DNA of 64,000 nucleotides from Euryarchaeota archaeon (GTDB lineage: Archaea > Thermoplasmatota > SW-10-69-26 > JACQPN01): the NCBI GenBank assembly GCA_016207515.1, contig JACQPN010000025.1, forward strand, positions 1 to 64,000. The letters are read 5' to 3'. The notes beneath the pieces are model-generated. The model did not search any database. It saw nothing but the letters and a program-made list of their open reading frames with translations, and was not told where the DNA came from. The translations under genes and the position numbers were made by a program. Shown here in pieces: positions 53,552 through 61,012 of this stretch; position 1 is the stretch's first letter, and the number at the start of each line of letters is the position of its first letter.

Positions 53552-54019
53552 AACAAGCCACCTCTCGCCGTTCCACTAATGGCGATGCAACCCTTATAGA
53601 TTGCTCCTCCGACACGTGCTATCTTGAGTCGAGAAAATTACCCGCACTCCCCTTTGTGAGTCGAAGGCGCTTTCCCGCACAGTCACACTTGAAGACGCAA
53701 GATCGCTTGGCGCGTCGCGACGTGACGGGCCGAGATGGAGCGCGCTCGCGGGCGGCCGATGGAGCGGCACCAAAAGGCCCCGCCAAAGGTTCGGGCGGCG
53801 GCACGAGGTGATGGGCGAGCTCCCCAGGTTGAACCCAAAACAACGACCCAAGAGCGCGCAACGCGTCCCCGGTCACGTACCGCTTGTTGATTCTTGCGGG
53901 AACAACCACGCGCTCGGCGCCAGCTGTCCACCCTGGAGGTTTCACAGGCGACAAAGCAACTGGGCCCAAGAGCATAACATGCTCTCTTGAGACGGCCCAA
54001 GCTGCCCGCAAGGAAAACG
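53552..54019. other. Gap upstream of the protease gene, no supported gene
   Basis: These roughly 470 bp hold the protease promoter but no convincing gene. A minus-strand frame (53619-54011, TTG start, 130 codons) is open, but it shows no domain and its third-position composition is mixed. The sequence is less GC-biased than the array genes and belongs to the same atypical segment as the protease. Confidence 0.4.
53591..53600 (-). promoter_or_regulatory. TATA box of the metalloprotease gene
   Basis: TCTATAAGGG on the minus strand lies 40-49 bp upstream of the TTG at 53551, predicting a leader of roughly 18 nt with a Shine-Dalgarno-like GAGGTGG. Confidence 0.5.
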
Positions 54020-54061
54020 GATGAAATGAAAAGAAGAGGAGCCCCGGTCTCCCGGGGCTCC
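54020..54061 (-). terminator. Terminator after array copy E
   Basis: A perfect 10-bp stem, GGAGCCCCGG/CCGGGGCTCC, with loop GAGA on the RNA (54038-54061) is followed by a U-rich tail (complement of 54020-54037). It begins 20 bp past the stop of copy E. Confidence 0.82.
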
Positions 54062-54081
54062 TTGGCTACTTACTTGCTCGC

Positions 54082-56406
54082 TTACGCGCCGCCGACGCGG
54101 GTGAAGACATCGACGTCCACGACGGTCTCGTCAACGAACACTGCGTTGGCGTCGGTGGGGTCCTTCACGCGGATCACGTAGGTGGACGTTATCTTCACGT
54201 CGAAGGGCGCGAAGTTGCCCTGCGAGAAGATGACGGTGTCCTGCGGTCCAACGCAGCCGTTCGCGAAGGTGAACGCTCCAGCGGGGGCGACGATGTCGTC
54301 CTCACCGGGGTGTTCGTTGCTCCACTTGCCGGGCTCGTTGAATTCGCGGAACCACAACACCGGGGCGTTCGCCGGCCAGAGGCCGTCGCCCGTCAACGGG
54401 GTCACGGTCGTCGTGGCGCTCGCGATCGGGACCGCGATGGGGTTGCCGCACGAGATGAACTCGCCGTCGAGGTTGGTCGGGCCGTAGCCATCATCGTAGT
54501 CGTTGGGCTCTTGGCACTCGCCAGCCGCGTACCTGTTGTCAGGTCCGCTTCTCGGGTCGCTGTTCGCGGCGCCGAAGAGGTTGTTGTTGGTGCCGGCGCC
54601 GTTCTGGCCCGTGCCCCAGCAGGTGGCTGCGGTCGCTGCGGCGTTGCCGATCCAGGAGTCGTCGTTGCCGTCGCTCCAGATACCGGCCGTAAGGCGCATC
54701 GTCGTGAAGCCGTTCCACGAGTCTCCACCGGCCACGCTGCGCGGCGCGATGAGGTACTCACCGGGGCCAAGGACCTTGTCGTTGTAGGTGCCGTGGCTTC
54801 CGGGCGGTTGGCTGTACGGGTCGCCCGTGCAGGTCAAGGCCTGCGTGCAGAGCGGGGAGCCCTGTCCGACCGGGACGCCAGAAACTTCGTTCGGGGTCGC
54901 CTTTGCGCGCCTGAACGCTTCCGCGTTCAAGTAGGGCCAGACGTCGACCCACGCGTGCCAGCCAGAGCCGTAACCCGTGTAGCCGTTGCAGGAACCGACG
55001 GGGTTGTCCGTCGTGTCCGTCGAGCAGGTGCCCGCGAAGGCGCTTCCGCCGTAGGTGGCGTTGCACGTCAAGGACACGTCGCCGCAACCGTACTTGTCGT
55101 CGGGCGTGTTCGGTTCGTGCGGGTGGACCGGGGTCGCCGCCGAGAACGGGTTCACGCCGCTCGGCAGGCCCGGAACGAGGTCAGCGCAGTCGGAGTTCGC
55201 CGCGAGGTTACACGCCGCATCGCCGAGCGCGACGACCGGGTCGGCCTGGCTGACGACGAAGTCCCCGATGGTTCCCGTGGAGGACTCCTCACAACCTGCT
55301 GGGTCGCTCGTGATCTCCTCACAAGCAACGATGAGCGTGTCGTTCGCCGTGGTCGAGACGAAGGCGATGTAGGGCGCCGTCGCGTTGTTCTCGTCGTTCA
55401 ACACGTCTTCCGTCGCCACCGAGCCCGCGTACCAGAGGCTCTCGACCATGGGGTTAACACCCACGTAGCGGTCGATGTCGACGTAGTCGACGTCCTCGAG
55501 CTTGAACGCGCGGTCCTCGCCGGCGGCGGTGGCCGGGTTCATGGCCGTAGCCATCACGGTGTCGTGGAGCATGGCGTCCGACACCTGGTAGGAGCCACCC
55601 TCTTCGTAGAACCAACCCGTGTTTGACGGGCAGTTGTCCTCGACGCCTTCCGCGCCGTTGCCGTCGCCGCCGGAGCGGTCGTTGATCTGACCGTCGGGGC
55701 CTGGCCAGTTGAGGCGCTCGCCGAGATCGGGGCCGTCTGTCACTGCCGCGGCGACCAATCCGATGCGGCTCCAGTTACCCGGGTGGAGCCAGTAGAGCAT
55801 GACAAGCTTGTCGTACGTGGGGGAGTCCCAGGTACCGAAGTTCTCGCCGGTGGCCATTCCACGCGTCGTGAACTCGTCCGTCGCGTCGTTCAAGTAGGCG
55901 CACTTGTCGTCGATGAGGTCATCGCCGTCAAGGTCGTCCCAGAAACCGAACCACGCGTAGAACGCGATGTTCCCGACCATGAATTCGTCGTTCGTCGCTC
56001 CTAGGTTCCTGAGGATCGCAGGGTATGGGAGGTAGGTCGTGCTACCCGCCGGGGCCTGCTGATTCATCAGGCGGACATCCATGAACGTGTTGCCGTTCCC
56101 GATGTCGTCGCGGACCACGCCGGTCTCGCAAGTGTCGTGCACGCCGTCCGTGAGGTCAGCGGCGCCGACGCCGTCGACATCAAGGAAACAGTTGTCGATC
56201 GGCGTTCCGGGCGTGAAGATTTCCGTCGACTCGTCGTCGGGCTCATAGGTGGAGCGCCAAGCGGTGTCGTTCGGGGCCACACCGGAGTCCCATTGACCCC
56301 TGTGGGCCGCATTCGCAGCAGGCAATAGCGGTGTCACCACAAGTGTGGCAAACAACGCAAATGCCAAGACTTTCCTGAATTGCCTTCCCGTGTTCTTGCC
56401 TGTCAA
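54082..56406 (-). CDS. Array copy E: secreted AxHR/VDVD-family protein, TTG start
   Basis: A secreted protein of 774 aa. I choose the TTG at 56406 because a GGAGG lies exactly 7 bp before it; the in-frame GTG at 56439 has no such site and would add 11 residues. The signal peptide is at about 1-33, then A-H-R-G-Q-W-D. W-F-G-F-W-D-D-L-D-G-D-D-L-I-D-D is an EF-hand-like loop. Two Cys-pair units lie near 360-420. The core has H-E-P-N-T-P-D-D-K-Y-G-C, C-N-A-T-Y-G-G, P-V-G-S-C-N-G-Y and W-H-A-W-V-D. The C-terminal part (N-E-P-G-K-W-S, then V-V-D-V-D-V-F-T-R-V-G-G-A) differs from the other intact copies and pairs it with fragment D. It has its own promoter, with a long leader, and its own terminator. 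Confidence 0.82.
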   Translation of the reverse strand: MTGKNTGRQFRKVLAFALFATLVVTPLLPAANAAHRGQWDSGVAPNDTAWRSTYEPDDESTEIFTPGTPIDNCFLDVDGVGAADLTDGVHDTCETGVVRDDIGNGNTFMDVRLMNQQAPAGSTTYLPYPAILRNLGATNDEFMVGNIAFYAWFGFWDDLDGDDLIDDKCAYLNDATDEFTTRGMATGENFGTWDSPTYDKLVMLYWLHPGNWSRIGLVAAAVTDGPDLGERLNWPGPDGQINDRSGGDGNGAEGVEDNCPSNTGWFYEEGGSYQVSDAMLHDTVMATAMNPATAAGEDRAFKLEDVDYVDIDRYVGVNPMVESLWYAGSVATEDVLNDENNATAPYIAFVSTTANDTLIVACEEITSDPAGCEESSTGTIGDFVVSQADPVVALGDAACNLAANSDCADLVPGLPSGVNPFSAATPVHPHEPNTPDDKYGCGDVSLTCNATYGGSAFAGTCSTDTTDNPVGSCNGYTGYGSGWHAWVDVWPYLNAEAFRRAKATPNEVSGVPVGQGSPLCTQALTCTGDPYSQPPGSHGTYNDKVLGPGEYLIAPRSVAGGDSWNGFTTMRLTAGIWSDGNDDSWIGNAAATAATCWGTGQNGAGTNNNLFGAANSDPRSGPDNRYAAGECQEPNDYDDGYGPTNLDGEFISCGNPIAVPIASATTTVTPLTGDGLWPANAPVLWFREFNEPGKWSNEHPGEDDIVAPAGAFTFANGCVGPQDTVIFSQGNFAPFDVKITSTYVIRVKDPTDANAVFVDETVVDVDVFTRVGGA

Positions 56407-56976
56407 GTTCTTGCCTCCTGTTTTTCTTTCAATTGCCACGTACGTCAGGGCGCCCTCACACGAGAACGCCAGCCTCCGTACTCCCAGACTCCCACCAGCG
56501 GGCGAGTCTCCCTGGCCCCTAGCTGGTGTTCATCCTTGGCGTTTCACTGATTCTCTTGTCGCTTTAAAAGGTTTTTCGGGAGACTCTATGCGTCAGGGCG
56601 AGCAAGTGCGTAAGTTTCACACTAACTGACGAACCCGGCAAAGCGACGTGGCGGCAGGATTCCGGTGAAACCGGGCCTAGGCCGGAAGGGGGGCGGTAAC
56701 GCGGGGTGGGTCCACAGGCCCGCGGACCTCTCGAGTGTCGGGCAACGCCGGGCACCGCCTCCTGGAGGACGTAATTGGGCCGATGCCGGGGCCGGACGAC
56801 GCTCAAGCGATTCTCCAATGATGCCCTGCTCGCCGCATGCCTTGTTGACGCACGGATGTCCAAAGTCGTCGAAGATCAGACGCACTGACGTCCAACGTCG
56901 TCGAAAATCGAAGTGATCACCCGTACCCCGCGACCAGGCGCGATCGCGAAATCGTCAACGTGTCGCAAAGCGGAAC
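56407..56976. other. Long leader of copy E and gap without a gene
   Basis: The leader and promoter of copy E take up the part to 56580. The rest holds no supported gene; a few open frames show no domain. It contains a 22-bp imperfect direct repeat (56856-56877 and 56888-56909, about three mismatches, 32-bp period) just downstream of the HEPN gene. The palindrome GGCCTAGGCC lies at 56674-56683. Confidence 0.4.
56563..56579 (-). promoter_or_regulatory. BRE/TATA promoter of array copy E
   Basis: On the minus strand CCGAAAAACC is directly followed by TTTTAAAG. The box is about 160 bp upstream of the TTG start, so the leader would be about 135 nt, the longest in the array. Confidence 0.5.
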
Positions 56977-57435
56977 CTATCGACCGTTCATTCGGGCCTC
57001 GATGAGGATTTGCACCGATTCTACGAACCCGATCGCCCGCTTTACGAATTCTGGCACGCTTCTTGCGAATCGCATCGTACCGGGGTCCGCAGTGTAATCA
57101 TAGACCTGGCGATCAGAGTAGGCGATCGATAGCTCTTTCGCGAGCCGTTCCTGGCCCAAGAACCTGGCGAGGGCGGCTTGCGTGCATACGTGGCTTTTCG
57201 ACTGGTACCCGGCGATCGCCAAAAGCTCGTTCGCTTTCTGTTCCATCGCTTGGTAAGCGTGACCGACGGCGAGTTCCGCCGTGTCCGGGTCGAGCGAGAG
57301 TCTTTCTGCCGCACCCATTTGCTTGGCGGCAAGGTCTCGAGCGTTCCCGGCCCAACTTTCTCGCTCAGTCAAAGTGTTGAGCGGCCTCATTCTTCCGCGG
57401 TCAAGACATTCCCTCTTGAATTCAGTCTCGTCCAT
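56977..57435 (-). CDS. HEPN-domain protein, partner of the upstream MNT gene
   Basis: A 152-aa helical cytoplasmic protein of the HEPN superfamily, close in style to UPF0332. Segments include A-E-R-L-S-L-D-P-D-T-A, the helix A-Y-Q-A-M-E-Q-K-A-N-E-L, and R-Q-V-Y-D-Y at 109-114 in a late helix. The ATG overlaps the stop of the nucleotidyltransferase gene by one base (TGATG), so the two are co-translated. HEPN/MNT pairs are widespread in archaea; some act as type VII toxin-antitoxin systems and others are of unknown role. Which applies here cannot be told from sequence. Placement between array copies E and F marks a mobile or accessory insertion. Confidence 0.78.
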   Translation of the reverse strand: MDETEFKRECLDRGRMRPLNTLTERESWAGNARDLAAKQMGAAERLSLDPDTAELAVGHAYQAMEQKANELLAIAGYQSKSHVCTQAALARFLGQERLAKELSIAYSDRQVYDYTADPGTMRFARSVPEFVKRAIGFVESVQILIEARMNGR

Positions 57436-58112
57436 CAGCTGAAGCCTCGATGTCGATTGCGCCGTCTACCCGTACGCGCACCGGCCCGCATCCTCGCCCA
57501 GGGCAGCTCGTACCGGGGCGCAGCGTACAACACGACATTACGCTCAAGTACGCTTGTGATGAATCGGTCGTTCGCGGCGATCTTTCTTTCAAGGGCGTCG
57601 GTGTCCATCGCCAACACGGAGATCTTGTGCCCGAGGATCTTCCCCTCCGGCGGATCGTATCCGAGGCGAGGCGTGAGCCCGACAAAGAGGTCTACATCGG
57701 AGTCTGGATAGATTGGCGGACGGGTCAAGCTCCCGTAGAGGAGGACGAATCGGACCGCGGGCGGCTTGGCCGTTCCGGCGATGATGGATTCGAGGTGGTT
57801 CCACATGGTCGGAAAGAGATGAGACACGTTCTGTCGATCCCGTTCGTCGCGAAACAAGTCCAAAAGCGGCGCAAACGAGGCGTGGGCACCGTCTACCGCG
57901 AAGTATGTGGTCTGACCCCTCTTGTAAGACACGATCAACCGGGACGCTTGTAGTTCTTTGAGCGCCTTGTGCACGCCGCTTACGCTCTTGCCGGTTTCGC
58001 GCGAGAGTGCTGCGAGATCGAGTTGGGGCAGGGCCTCTTGAAGTAAGGTGCGCAGGATCTTGACGCGCGTCTCGGACCCGAGGATCTGCTCGATGAACAC
58101 AGTGTAATCCAT
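57435..58112 (-). CDS. HTH-nucleotidyltransferase (MNT) protein
   Basis: A 225-aa cytoplasmic protein with two domains. Residues about 10-75 are a winged helix-turn-helix (L-D-L-A-A-L-S-R-E-T-G, recognition helix V-S-G-V-H-K-A-L-K-E-L). Residues about 100-200 are a minimal nucleotidyltransferase with the exact motif G127-S128-x10-D139-x-D141. MNT proteins of HEPN/MNT pairs adenylylate or bind the HEPN partner. The fused HTH suggests that the protein also represses its own operon at the dyads just upstream. The last 20 residues are very Arg-rich. The ATG at 58112 has no clear Shine-Dalgarno site, and a TATA box is about 15-20 bp upstream, so a leaderless mRNA is likely. The HEPN gene follows in a one-base overlap. 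Confidence 0.85.
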   Translation of the reverse strand: MDYTVFIEQILGSETRVKILRTLLQEALPQLDLAALSRETGKSVSGVHKALKELQASRLIVSYKRGQTTYFAVDGAHASFAPLLDLFRDERDRQNVSHLFPTMWNHLESIIAGTAKPPAVRFVLLYGSLTRPPIYPDSDVDLFVGLTPRLGYDPPEGKILGHKISVLAMDTDALERKIAANDRFITSVLERNVVLYAAPRYELPWARMRAGARTGRRRNRHRGFS

Positions 58113-58121
58113 TGGTCAAGT

Positions 58122-58187
58122 TACTTTATATAGTTATCTACTAAAGTAGAAAGTATATAAAGAAAATGAGCCTTCATATACTTTAGT
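58122..58187 (-). promoter_or_regulatory. Promoter and candidate operator of the HEPN/MNT pair
   Basis: An AT-rich island in GC-rich DNA. ACTAAAGTA (58140-58148) has its exact reverse complement TACTTTAGT at 58179-58187, and TACTTTA recurs at 58122-58128. CTAC-TAAA-GTAG (58138-58149) is also a short dyad. TATA-like CTATATAAAG lies at 58124-58133 on the minus strand. The layout suits autoregulation by the HTH of the MNT protein. Confidence 0.5.
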
Positions 58188-58360
58188 GGAAACACAAACG
58201 AGGCAAAGAGTACGACCGCCGCGGAAAGAAATGAGTGCCGCGGGCCCCTCCGGGTTCCTGGGCCGCGCCTGGTGGGCCATGCCGGCGCTACGCGCGCCCC
58301 ATGCAGGCTCCATCCTCACCGACCGAGCCCCAATGCTGACTTGGCTCACGGCACGTGGTT

Positions 58361-60736
58361 TCAACCCGCGACCGAATACACGTCCACGTCCGTCACAGTC
58401 TCCTCGACGAACCGTCCAGGCATGTCCGGGTCGCTCGAAGACGGCATCGTGTCAACGAGTATCCTCGCGTTCGTGATGACCTCGAAATCGAGCCCCGCGG
58501 CGTTACCGCCAAGGAAGACGACCTTGTCCGTCGTCACCGCGCGCTCGTTTCCGAGGAACGGGCAACCGCTGTTCAAGACGATCTCACCCGACGCGTAGAG
58601 GTCGAAGTAGGTGCGGCCCGGGTTGTCGCCTTGCGTAGGCTTTCCAGGCTCCAAGTACTCCCAACGGACGATGACACCCGCTCCCCACGAATCCGCCTCA
58701 TTGAGCGGGCGCAGCTTGAAAGTGACGTCCAGGACGCGGCCCTGTAACGCGCAAAGCGCCTTCCACTCGCCCGAAGCGTAATTGTTCGGCTCGAAACGGT
58801 AACCATCGCCTTCCAAAGCGGGGTCGAGCGTCGCGTTCCCGTACGGGGCATCGGGACGCGCTGATGCTCCGATCCAACCGTCCTCGTTCGAATCGCTCCA
58901 CTGGCCCACGTAGGCACCCCATTGGTACTCCGTGCCCACCACGTAGGAGACATCGTTGTACTTCCCATGGCCACCGGCCGGGTAACTGCCGAACAGGTGA
59001 TCCTCCACCGTGAAACCGCCGCCCACGAACAGGCCGACGGCCGGAGGCAAGGCGTGCGGCCGCATGAACGCCGGGTAATGCTCCACGGGGTTCGCGTCGA
59101 TCCACGCGTGCCAACCCTCGCCGTACCCCACGTACGAATTGCAAGACCCGCGCGGCTGGTTCGGCGCATCCGAAGCGCAGACCGGGAAGCCGTCGGTCCC
59201 GCCAGCCGAGTACGACGTGCCCCCATAGGTCGCGTTGCAGGATGCTGGCACGTTCACGGAAGCGCAACTGTACCTGTCGAACGGCGTGTTCGGCTCGTGC
59301 GCATGCGCGGGCAAGACGAACCGGCTCGCAACACTCTGCGACTCGTCGAACGAGTTCACGGGGCCTCGAGTCGGAAGAAGCGGGTCGTCGCACGCGTCGT
59401 AACCGGCCGTGCCGGCGACGACGAAACAAACGGGACCGATGGCATCGACGTTGCAGACGTCCTCCGAATTGTCGGCGACAAAACGGCACGCCTCATCGAT
59501 CGCGTCCTTGCACCACTCGTAACCCGTGTCGTTTCCCGCATCGCAAACGGGCGAGACGGGATCCACCTCGATCGAGCAGGCGAATAGGCCCGTCGCGTTC
59601 TCCGACTCCTCGCACGCCGACCCGACGGGGTCGCGACAATAGTCTCTACCGGAGGCACCTGCGAATCCCGCGCAAGAATCGTCCCTTGCGGCGAAAATGG
59701 CATCCAAGACGGCGTCGGGTGCTCCAAGGAGGCCGTAACTCAGATCCTCGACCTGGGGACTCAAGGACCTGTAGACGTCCACGTCGACGAACGGCGCCGT
59801 CAAGAGCCCGCTCGCCGACGGGTTCAACGTCCCCGAGGAGCCGCCAGGGTTCACGGCCGTCGCCATCTCGAGCGTCCAAAGAAGCGACGTCTGGTAGTTG
59901 TAGAAGTAGAATCCGCGCTCCGACATCCAACCCGTGTTCGACGGGCAACCGGTCGCCATGTCGTCTTCCCCGGTGCGGTCGTCGAGGCGTTGGTCGTACG
60001 TCGTTGATGTCGTGGGGCCAAGGGGCGGAATGGTGGGCGCGTTCTCAAGCGGCGGGTCGAACGGAGCGTACGAACCCGGGTCCATCCAAGCGTACATCAC
60101 GAACTTGTAAGGCGGCGCAGGAACGTCCCACGTGCCACCGTTCTCGCCCGAGGATTGGCCTCTCCACACGAATTCGTCCGTCGCGGTGCGCGAAGGATCC
60201 GTCTCCCACCTGCAGACGTCGTCCAACCGGTAATCGCCGTTCAAGTCGTCCCAGTGGCCGAACCACGCGAAGATGCCGTTCTTGCCAGGGAGTATCACGT
60301 TGTCGGACTGGCCGATCACGTTCCTGTAATAGTAATTGTAACCGACGTAGGCGTTCGCCGCTGGTCCCGCGTCCTGCGCATGCACGCTCACGTCGAAGAA
60401 GAGTTCGCCTTTGCCGAGGTCGCTTGCGACCGCGGTCTCGTCGCAGAAGCCGCCGTACGCTTTCGACGAGTTCAGATCCGTGTCGGGGTCGAGGTCGGCG
60501 ATACAGTTTGCAACTGCGGTCCCTAGCGTCCAACGTTCGGTCGTCTCGAAATCGGGTTCGCTCGTGTAGCGAAGCCCATCGTCGCGAACGTTCACGGGCC
60601 CCGTCATTCCGATCTGCTGGCCCGCGACGTCGTCGTAGAGCACGCGGTGACTCGCAAGGGCGGGGGTCGCCATCGCGATAAACGCCGAGCTGAACATCAT
60701 CAAGACCAATGCCGCCGCCTTCGCCTTCAACTGCAT
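58361..60736 (-). CDS. Array copy F: secreted AxHR/VDVD-family protein with five Cys-pair repeats
   Basis: A 791-aa secreted protein. The frame is open to 60832, but the ATG at 60736 starts the signal peptide (about 1-28) and follows GGGAG closely. The mature start is S-H-R-V-L-Y-D-D. E-P-D-F-E-T-T-E-R-W and N-C-I-A-D-L-D mark the C/F/G subfamily. W-F-G-H-W-D-D-L-N-G-D-Y-R-L-D-D is the EF-hand-like loop. About five Cys-pair units of roughly 20 residues lie at about 350-450, the most in the array. The core has H-E-P-N-T-P-F-D-R-Y-S-C, C-N-A-T-Y-G-G, P-R-G-S-C-N-S-Y, W-H-A-W-I-D and G-Q-W-S-D-S-N-E-D-G-W-I. The end is T-V-T-D-V-D-V-Y-S-V-A-G. No clear hairpin terminator is seen downstream, unlike its relatives. 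Confidence 0.83.
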   Translation of the reverse strand: MQLKAKAAALVLMMFSSAFIAMATPALASHRVLYDDVAGQQIGMTGPVNVRDDGLRYTSEPDFETTERWTLGTAVANCIADLDPDTDLNSSKAYGGFCDETAVASDLGKGELFFDVSVHAQDAGPAANAYVGYNYYYRNVIGQSDNVILPGKNGIFAWFGHWDDLNGDYRLDDVCRWETDPSRTATDEFVWRGQSSGENGGTWDVPAPPYKFVMYAWMDPGSYAPFDPPLENAPTIPPLGPTTSTTYDQRLDDRTGEDDMATGCPSNTGWMSERGFYFYNYQTSLLWTLEMATAVNPGGSSGTLNPSASGLLTAPFVDVDVYRSLSPQVEDLSYGLLGAPDAVLDAIFAARDDSCAGFAGASGRDYCRDPVGSACEESENATGLFACSIEVDPVSPVCDAGNDTGYEWCKDAIDEACRFVADNSEDVCNVDAIGPVCFVVAGTAGYDACDDPLLPTRGPVNSFDESQSVASRFVLPAHAHEPNTPFDRYSCASVNVPASCNATYGGTSYSAGGTDGFPVCASDAPNQPRGSCNSYVGYGEGWHAWIDANPVEHYPAFMRPHALPPAVGLFVGGGFTVEDHLFGSYPAGGHGKYNDVSYVVGTEYQWGAYVGQWSDSNEDGWIGASARPDAPYGNATLDPALEGDGYRFEPNNYASGEWKALCALQGRVLDVTFKLRPLNEADSWGAGVIVRWEYLEPGKPTQGDNPGRTYFDLYASGEIVLNSGCPFLGNERAVTTDKVVFLGGNAAGLDFEVITNARILVDTMPSSSDPDMPGRFVEETVTDVDVYSVAG

Positions 60737-60842
60737 TTCGCTCCCTCTCTCCCTCGGCGCCGAAGCCGCCCGCAGGCTGCAAGCCGCTAGCACAAAGTGT
60801 AGGGGCCCGCCCCAGTACCTTGTGTGCTCCATCGGAAGGCGA

Positions 60843-60858
60843 GTTTATGAAGATTTGT
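60843..60858 (-). promoter_or_regulatory. TATA promoter of array copy F
   Basis: CTTCATAAAC on the minus strand, after GCACAAAT, lies about 110 bp upstream of the chosen ATG. A leader of about 85 nt is predicted. Confidence 0.42.
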
Positions 60859-60960
60859 GCATAACGCGGGAGACAGGGTAACCGGGAGGTTGCATGGGCG
60901 AATCCACGAGATCGTATGAATACGCCGTGGACGGACGGAGGCCGCGCTGTGTGAGAACGG

Positions 60961-60997
60961 AAAGAAAAGAACCGGGGGAGCCGGTAGGAGCTCCCCC
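60961..60997 (-). terminator. Terminator after array copy G
   Basis: An 8-bp stem, GGGGGAGC/GCTCCCCC (60974-60997), followed by a U-rich run (complement of 60961-60973), begins about 15 bp past the stop of copy G. Confidence 0.78.
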
Positions 60998-61012
60998 GTC
61001 GCTTTCGCGAAA

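Noticed and set aside
53619-54011. 130-codon minus-strand frame upstream of the protease
   Set aside because: No recognisable domain, mixed codon use, rare start codon and no clear promoter; kept only as a note in the gap entry.
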